Of a stretch of 64,000 bases of DNA, positions 57,540 through 64,000 are shown one piece after another. The notes beneath the pieces were generated by a model. It did no database searches. It saw only the letters and a list, made by a program, of their open reading frames with translations, and was not told where the DNA came from. Position 1 is the stretch's first letter. Every line of letters starts with the position of its first letter. Source of the DNA: Gnetum montanum (lineage: Eukaryota; Streptophyta; Gnetopsida; Gnetales; Gnetaceae). The stretch is taken from assembly GCA_015680685.1 (NCBI GenBank), contig MNCI01021000.1, positions 62,887-126,886 on the forward strand, given 5' to 3'. Position numbers and translations under genes: made by a program.

Positions 57540-58500
57540 CGCATGTTAGTTGGATTCAAATTTACCTACAAAAAAGCTAAAATGTAAGGATTCTTTGAAT
57601 CCATGCAGTTTGAAGTTTGGGAGTCAATCCTTGAAGGCTACACTCTACTTGTTGACAGCTCCACTGGCATCATCAAGCTTTGCAACAAATGGACTCAAGA
57701 TGAGAAAGATAAGTTTATGTTTGATTCAAAAGAAAATAATTGTTTATATTTCTCTTTGAATAAATCTCAATTTAAGATAGAGTAGCAGGATGTAAAACAA
57801 CCAAAGAAATTTGACAAACTTTAGAAGCTACTTATGAAGGAACCTCTATTGTCAAATAATATAAATTGTTAGTTTTGCAAAGCGAATATGATAAACTAAA
57901 AATAAGAGAAGATGAGAAAATAAAAGATTACTTCTTTAGAGAAAATAATATTATTGTAGCTATTAGAGATACAAGTAAAGTTTTTCCCAAGAGTAATGTC
58001 ATCATCAAAATTATCAGAACTCCTCAACTAGAGTTCAAACCAAAGGACATAGCTATGGAAGAAATTAGAGATTTCTCTAATATAAAATTTGAATAACTTC
58101 AAAGTGCATAAAATGAATCTCATAAGTGAAGCAGTCATCCAAGAAAGATGTATTTTTCTAAGGACTACCTCCAAGGAGAAGTAGCTCAATGAGCATGATG
58201 AGGGCAATGAAGATGAGATTACCTTTTTCTGAAGAGAGCTCCAATAATTGCTAACAAGAAGAAGCAAGGCAACATTTCAATAAAGACCTAATCTATTTAA
58301 AGGTAAAGAAAAAGGTAGAAAATTTTTGAATTTTAACTTATATTTCTCTTCTATAGAATGTTGGATTTGTGGTGGAAGAGGCCATATGGGCTTCGAATGT
58401 CCTAGTGATAGCAGGGTACAGCCAAAGAATAGATCCAATGATGAGGACTCAAAAAAGACCAACTTTTATATAAGTTGGAATGATAGTGAGTAAATTGAAG
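57540..58500 (+). pseudogene. Copia-type gag with zinc knuckle
   Basis: The frame from about 57603 reads FEVWESILEGYTLLVD and CNKWTQDEKDKFMFDSKENN, the WE..I..GY..... W...D.......NA..... pattern of the copia gag N-terminus. The next part (57866-58096) includes LQSEYDKLKIREDEKIKDYF, the L..EY...KM.E.E.I..YF segment. A clean zinc knuckle CWICGGRGHMGFEC (CX2CX4HX4C) lies at 58359-58400. Gag packages the element RNA. Stops and frame shifts separate these blocks, so the gene is broken, though the knuckle is intact. Confidence 0.75.
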
Positions 58501-60691
58501 AAGAAGCATGCAATTCTTCTAAAGATTCACATCTCATATGCATGTCACTTATAGATGAAAATTCTTTACATATGGCTAACCAAGGTGGTAAGTGTGACAA
58601 AAGGTATACTAAGCTTAAATAAGAAATTTTTCTTTTACATTATTTGATTAGGAAGGCAAATAAATTTGTAATTTCTAAGCTAGATGCTATTCACATAGAA
58701 GAAAATGGAGAGATCTTAGACATAAAAGATGAGATTCAACAACTAACCTCTTTAAATAAGGATTGCAAAAAGGTTCAAGAAAATAAGTCTCTTGAAAAAT
58801 AGCCAAAGAATTTTGAAAAAGTCACAAAAGAAAATTAAAGCTCAAGAATAATTAGGTTTGATAACATTTTTCATGAGGAGAATACTTTATTTGTGTGTAA
58901 AAACTATGGCAGTAAGCAAACCCTTAACTATTTCTCATGATGATCAAAATAAGAATGATACTTGATCATGTCAAAAATGCTTTGGTAAGGAAATTGTGTA
59001 GGCACTAGTAGCTAAAAATGAAGAGAAGTGGAAAATTCAAAATGATGTAATAAGTGATCAAGGATTCTTTCATAAAAATCATGAACAAATAGAAACATCC
59101 CACACATGATCTAATGAAAGAGAACCTAAGGATGAGGAGGTACTTCATGATAGAGGCCCTCATCTCAAACTCCATTAATCTTTTCTTCTCACCTACAAGC
59201 AAGGTAAGTCAAGGTAAGTTTTCATCTCTTTGCTTACTCATTAATAAGTACATGATTTGAGAAGTCCAAAATTCTTTGTGTCATGTCTAGATCAACAAAT
59301 TGTTAAACTAATTATTTAGTGTGTCTCTAATATTAATTTTGAGGTTGAAGTAATTTATGAAAATATGTAGTATAGCACCTATATTAATTTTCTTTAGGCT
59401 TTTATCTTAGTTGGTTTTTCATCTTCTTGCATAATCTGTACTTCTTGTGATGATCTGGTTCTAAGCCCATGTCCTTTGGGATAGTTTAGCCATTGTTCTA
59501 ATGAGTCATGATTTTTAAGTAGACACAACTTTGAATATTCTATCCATATTATGATTGGAGACCTTAGTCTCCACATTTGATCTTTATGTTGACTTACAGT
59601 TGTAGTGCTTTGGTGATTTACAACAATTTGAAAATGATCTTAAAACTCCAACAAGAACTACACATGTTTAGGAGGAGCATGTTCCTCATTATCTATCTTG
59701 GAGGTTATTAATGTAGGGGGTGTCTTTGGAGACTTCTGTCAAAAAGCACTCACACAACAATATATCATAATGAGCAAGGATTCATGTCATGCAAGAGTAT
59801 GGTATAGTATCCAAGGTAAAAGAAGAATTAATTCTTGGTTAAGATATCTTATAGACATTTTGCCTTGTGATATCTTTTGGTTACTATTTCAACATCATGT
59901 TGATATTCTATTTCACTATTCTTAGGCATTCGATTATCTTGATTTTGGTATTTGTCCTTCTTCATAAATATTTTTTTTACACTTACATAAATATTTTTCC
60001 TTTTCTTATTGTCATATAAATACCTTCATGATGCTTTCATAAGAGTTGAGTACTAATAGAATCATTATGACATATTTTCTTACCTTATGAGTTTATTGAT
60101 TTAAAAATATAGGTTATTTAATCCTAAAAATTTTGGTTTTGATAAGGGCTAGTTGCTATGTCATTTAACATTTTTAACCCTTTGAAGATTATGCTAAGAG
60201 ATGTGTATAGAATCTTGAGATATAAGTTTTATTGAAATATTTGATTCAAACTGATAGGTTCCTTGATTCTATATGATAAATCTTTGGTCTTTGTCATTCA
60301 AGTTTATTTTTTTTAAGTTTCTATCTTTTCACTTGACTTTTCTACTTTGGTATTTTAGCATGCTATGAATATATCTTCCCTTGAGTACTTAATCCTCTCT
60401 TGTTTATTTGGACTTCATTGATGCAAGAAGTACTCATATTTCTATTATGAAAGGTTGATAAAATTTCCTTATGATATATTTGGAGATAGAGATTGTGCTA
60501 AATGCATATCTTTTATGACTATTACATGGCTATGATTAAGTACTATTGGCATTTTTTTAAATAGACTTATGTGATTTATCTTTTTTATTGCTATTCAAAA
60601 AGGTGGAGAGTATAATTATGGAAATATTTGGATATTTGTATGTCTACTAATCCATTTTCTTAAGCTTTGAACATCACCAAAATGGGGAGAT
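58501..60691. other. Interior of copia-like element, no pol motifs
   Basis: 58600-59100 has Lys/Glu-rich, coiled-coil-like fragments (DEIQQLTSLNKDCKKVQENK), probably the gag tail. From 59200 to 60691 I see no protease, integrase or RT motif. Short open stretches (59698-59925 plus, 59576-59394 minus) are unrecognised. Confidence 0.45.
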
Positions 60692-61060
60692 TATTGACTT
60701 TTTGCTATGTCAAAACATTAGGTAAAATGATGTACAAGGATGCTTGTATGTTTGTATGGTTAATTGTGTTTATAGGACAAGAGTGTGGACAAGGATTTTA
60801 TAGACCTCAAGTACATAGAAGCAATGTTGAAATCATCAAGATCTTGGAGTGAGACAAGGAATACATGAGGAAGTTTGAGAACTTTGAAAAGAAAGGAAGG
60901 ATTCAAAGTGCAAAGGAAAGTGAAGAAAGACATCTTCAAGAAATAGAAGACATCTTGGTAGAATTGAAGGCAACATAGGAGAAAACGTCTCTACAAAATA
61001 GTAGATGCATTTCTAAAGAAAAATATGTATTTCATCAAAAGAAAATGTCTTTCCATGAAA
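60692..61060 (+). repeat. Truncated 3' LTR of copia-like element
   Basis: Matches the first third of the 5' LTR and stops at about 61060, just inside the AGACATCT cluster. The following sequence is gene-like. Confidence 0.75.
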
Positions 61061-61548
61061 ACATAGGGATTGAGCCTCATGCTGCACATGGCAATGCAAA
61101 GAAGGCCAAGATTTCATGTAAAGAAGTAGATGGTGCTACTAGTAAGAAGATAAAGAGGCCACATGTTAAAGATAAGGTTCAAGTTCTTGACAAGAACGCA
61201 CCTAAGAAGATGACCATTAAACTCAACATGATAAATCAAGATGTTGATGATATGAAAGCATTTTTGTATATTATTAGTTTTTAGTTTTTAACTATTTTAT
61301 ATTTTAAGTTATATTTTTGTTGTTAAATGTTTGCTAATTTATTTTATATTTTATTACCTTTTGTTTGTTGTAGGGAAAAAGTAGAAGTTGGATACTAAGG
61401 TACTATTGATGAGGAGAAACAGTGCAAAGAAGAGGAGGAGAGGACATCCATGGAGGCTTTCGATATGTTAGATTTCATCTTAGGTGATTTTCCTTTAGAA
61501 AGCAACCCTCCAATAGACCTATCTCATGATCTTCCTAGTGTGTATTAA
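61045..61548 (+). pseudogene. Two-exon-like gene fragment joined to the copia LTR
   Basis: Exon 1 (61045-61265) is basic: AHGNAKKAKISCKEVDGATS and KIKRPHVKDKVQVLDK, then MTIKLNMINQDVDDMKAF. A GT at 61266 and TTTGTTTGTTGTAG ending at 61373 bound an intron of 108 bp that is T-rich. Joining them keeps the frame, and exon 2 (61374-61548) is acidic: TIDEEKQCKEEEERTSMEAF, then DMLDFILGDFPLESNPPIDL, ending in a TAA. One in-frame TAA (61396-61398) breaks it. The first few codons come from the LTR. Not recognised as a family. It may be a captured host gene or a host gene invaded by the LTR. Confidence 0.45.
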
Positions 61549-61800
61549 GTTGTAATTTAAGTTTTGATTTTTGTTCATCCTTACATTTTTCATTTTTGTT
61601 TGATTTTTATTTTATTGTTCATCCTATTGTAATTAATGTCTAACTATTATGGCCATCATAGAATGTGAACCTCCTTTAGAAGCATCTACATCCACATTCC
61701 ATAATAAACCCTAGGTGGAGGCCCTAGACAAACTAGAATTCATAGAGTGAAACACAACAACAAAAATTCATATTATGCATAAAAAGCCTAATAGCCAAGA
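61549..61800. other. Spacer, no gene
   Basis: T-rich, then A-rich sequence without motifs. Confidence 0.4.
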
Positions 61801-62864
61801 GTTCATATTGTAATTTGGTGGGAACTTAAAGGTAGAAATAATTACCTATTCTCCCATAAAAAATCCTACACAATGTTCTTATTCTTTCAAAATTTATGAC
61901 ATTTATTCATGTGTAAAGATGAAATTTACAACTCACAATGCTAGAATTCCATTTAAGCCAACTTGTGAATTCTAAAATGTAAATATGTTGCCAAAATTTT
62001 GCAGCAACACCCAAAAACATTAGTGGAATATACATTGGTGTTTGGGCCATGAAAATAGCCAAAATGTGCCATCAAATTTGGCAAGAAAATTTAAAAACGT
62101 TTGTAGTTAATATGCTACATTATTTAGGTGTTGAAAGTGCCAAATACATTGGTATTTCATGCCAAGAAAGCCAAAACGTGAGTATACCATAAGTTGCAAA
62201 TTTTGACCATAAAAACCTCCTAAAGTGTTGTAGAATTTTTCAAAAATCATGGTAGAATTAACCAATAAGAAATCAGGACATTCATAGTGTATTTAAGCTA
62301 AAGTTTGCATCTTTTGAATGAAGTTTGGACCATTTGCATTTAGGTTGAAAAGAAACTTCCAAAGAAATGTAGAAATCCAAGAGTCCACTCCCATTTCTCC
62401 CTCATCATAGATCAATATAATGGAGAGAACCAATGATATACAAAGTTTGGGAGTAGATCATTTAGGATATTCAAGTGTAAGTCAAGTTGCAAAGCACATC
62501 CTACTATCTACATCAACTTCTAAGGATATTCTTTAAGCTCTTAAGCTTTTAAGACTCATACCTTGTATTCTCTAAACTTTGATTCCCATGAATTCTATAT
62601 CATATTAAATACATAGTTTGTATTTTCCTATATTTACAACATTTGCTTTTACATTTCTCTATTCTTGAATCTAGCTTTTGAATTATCATTACATACATTT
62701 TCATTTTTATTTTACATCACAGCAACAAACTTTAAAGTTCTCAAGTGATCAACAAGATTGTTTGAGGTGCTTAGGATTCTTTCCTAAGGGTCTTTAGATC
62801 TAATTTTAAATTTTTCCATGCTAAAATTTTTAATTCTCTAGCACTGAATTTTTTAGCCATTATA
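61800..62864 (+). repeat. Putative LTR E
   Basis: The right end is supported by TATAGTTTGTAGTGCTAGAAGG (62861-62882), which mirrors the LTR end plus primer-like motif of element D. A TATA-like TATTTAAG lies at 62290-62297. The left end is a guess, and no second copy is in the window. Confidence 0.4.
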
Positions 62865-62869
62865 GTTTG

Positions 62870-62888
62870 TAGTGCTAGAAGGAGGCCC
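62870..62888 (+). other. Primer-binding-like motif of element E
   Basis: TAGTGCTAGAAGGAGGCCC, one or two changes from the motif in element D. Confidence 0.5.
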
Positions 62889-64000
62889 TCCGCCTAAATT
62901 CTTTGTCAAATCTTGCTTGAAAGGCCATTTCTTGTTTCTACCATTACTTATTAATGTATATAAAATATCAAAATTTACTTTGGGTTTTCCTAAGACTCCA
63001 ATGTGTTTAACATAAATCACTTTTTAGCCGAAAACAAATTTTTTCCATTACTTTTTGCAAAATGCTGTCCAAATAATTAGTTACCCAAGAATTGATAGCA
63101 GAGAACAACATCTCAATCAATGAGTCACATGAGTGCTTTATTCATAGATGAGATTACTCATAAAAAGATAAAATAATAAAATAATAAATAAACAAATTTA
63201 AAGATGAAAAAATAGAAAACAAAAATTGTAAAATTAAAGAAATGAAAAAATATTTATTAATTTTGTGTTGTTAGAATGGGGAATATCCCCCATATCTAAA
63301 AATTTGATCATGGTGAGAATTAATAAATGGAAGTTTGGGATCCTTGCATGTTGGAAATATTGGGCCCCAGTCATACCTTCTCCATTGGGTGTCTCTTGAT
63401 GTGGTGTTTGGAATGTACCCTATCTGGGGTTCACACACTTAATTAATGTTGACATAGTGGGGCAAGTTATAAGATGTGGTTAATTTATAAGGAGTTGACC
63501 CACTATGGCATTCATGACTATAAGATGGTATGCAAGGATCAATATGTCTCCCTATGTGGCTATATTCATTAGGCCGCATGGTTGTTGGAGTATTGATTGG
63601 AGGCCCTGATAAGGTAACACAAGGTGTTGGGTTTGAGGAGAAAGATGCACCATAGTGTTGGACCTGTCTTGAGTTGGAGAATGCAGTCGTCTCAAAATTA
63701 TGTTGTCCCTTTCTATTGTCATGTATAAAGAGGGATTCCTTCGATGTTTTGGAGGGTTCCCACTACTATTGATAGTTGAAGCACAAGTAACATTCATGGG
63801 TTAATGTTGTGGCGCAAACCCTTTGGGTACAATTCATGGCGATGTAGAAGGAGGTGAAGGATGAGAATATTGAAATTCAGGAGAAGTGTAAGACATATGA
63901 GGGGGTGATTTTGTTGGAGAGGATATGGGTTGATAGTACTTAGGAGAATGATAGTAATGTGGTGAGATAGAGGCTATGGACCCAGTTGGGGAAACAGGAT
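62889..64000. other. Start of element E interior; minus-strand gag-like reading
   Basis: 62889-63260 is AT-rich leader. From 63270 onward the minus strand reads as Pro/Thr/His/Asn-rich sequence (e.g. GPPINTPTTMRPNEYSHVGR). An 81-codon frame is open at 63797-63552. Such composition fits the disordered part of a gag from an oppositely oriented element, but no capsid or knuckle motif is visible before the window ends. Confidence 0.35.

Larger units (their letters stand above)
56325..61060 (+). mobile_element. Ty1/copia-like LTR retrotransposon, gag-only, 3' LTR truncated
   Basis: The 5' LTR (56325-57453) is followed by TGGTATTGAAGCC (57463-57475), close to the initiator-Met tRNA primer site TGGTATCAGAGC. 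A gag with a zinc knuckle follows. A purine tract AAAATGGGGAGA lies just before the 3' LTR at 60692. The protease, integrase and RT of a copia element were not found in the 3.2-kb interior. The 3' LTR matches the 5' LTR for about 370 bp and is then replaced by other sequence. Confidence 0.75.

Noticed and set aside
1-64000. tRNA, rRNA, microRNA hairpins or integrated viral genes
   Set aside because: No cloverleaf, rRNA block or virus-specific movement or coat protein motif could be recognised; all RT and protease remnants fit LTR retrotransposons.

Overview
This 64 kb window looks like intergenic DNA from a large, repeat-filled seed-plant genome. It is AT-rich and poor in CG dinucleotides. 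It is packed with decayed LTR retrotransposons (Ty3/gypsy and Ty1/copia types), plus a LINE-like fragment, a PIF1-type helicase fragment and a broken PPR gene, which is a plant-expanded family. There are no rRNA or tRNA genes, CRISPR arrays or bacterial-style operons. I could not find one intact protein-coding gene. A gymnosperm is possible but is not shown by the sequence.

Layout: (1) 480-829 is a 45-bp minisatellite that reads as a 15-residue repeat. (2) 1232-9810 is gypsy element A, with two LTRs, remnants of gag, protease and a split reverse transcriptase, and an extra coiled-coil-like ORF. It contains two single-N scaffold joins that bound an inverted, overlapping block. (3) 9811-14640 holds a promoter-like region with AGATGTCT palindromes and a LINE-like endonuclease fragment. 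(4) 14690-16042 and 21726-22980 keep more CG dinucleotides; the first holds a PPR pseudogene on the minus strand. Between them lies gypsy family B as a long inverted repeat (16043-21725). (5) 24232-27678 is a 1.7-kb tandem duplication of family B LTR sequence. (6) 29940-32525 has a 114-bp tandem repeat, a triplicated PIF1-like helicase end and a foldback hairpin. (7) 32529-44770 holds two tandem copies (about 6.1 kb period) of a family B LTR fragment joined to a minus-strand gypsy pol (element C). C carries RT, RNase H and integrase remnants, a 10-bp phased A-tract region and a 41-bp minisatellite. A satellite-like array of about 190 bp follows (44590-46230). (8) 46478-52873 is element D, a structurally complete gag-only LTR element with a 5-bp target duplication. 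(9) 56325-61060 is a copia-like gag-only element, its 3' LTR joined to a two-exon-like gene fragment. (10) 61800-64000 has a putative LTR (E) and the start of another element.

The parts do not form a pathway. They record nested insertion, LTR recombination, tandem duplication and decay, largely through stop codons at Trp and Gln positions. The most useful leads are a shared unusual primer-binding-like motif after LTRs of three families, the long inverted repeat that could make hairpin RNA, the phased A-tracts, the 15-residue repeat ORF, and signs of scaffold misorientation near the single Ns. I did not find a convincing new biological system.
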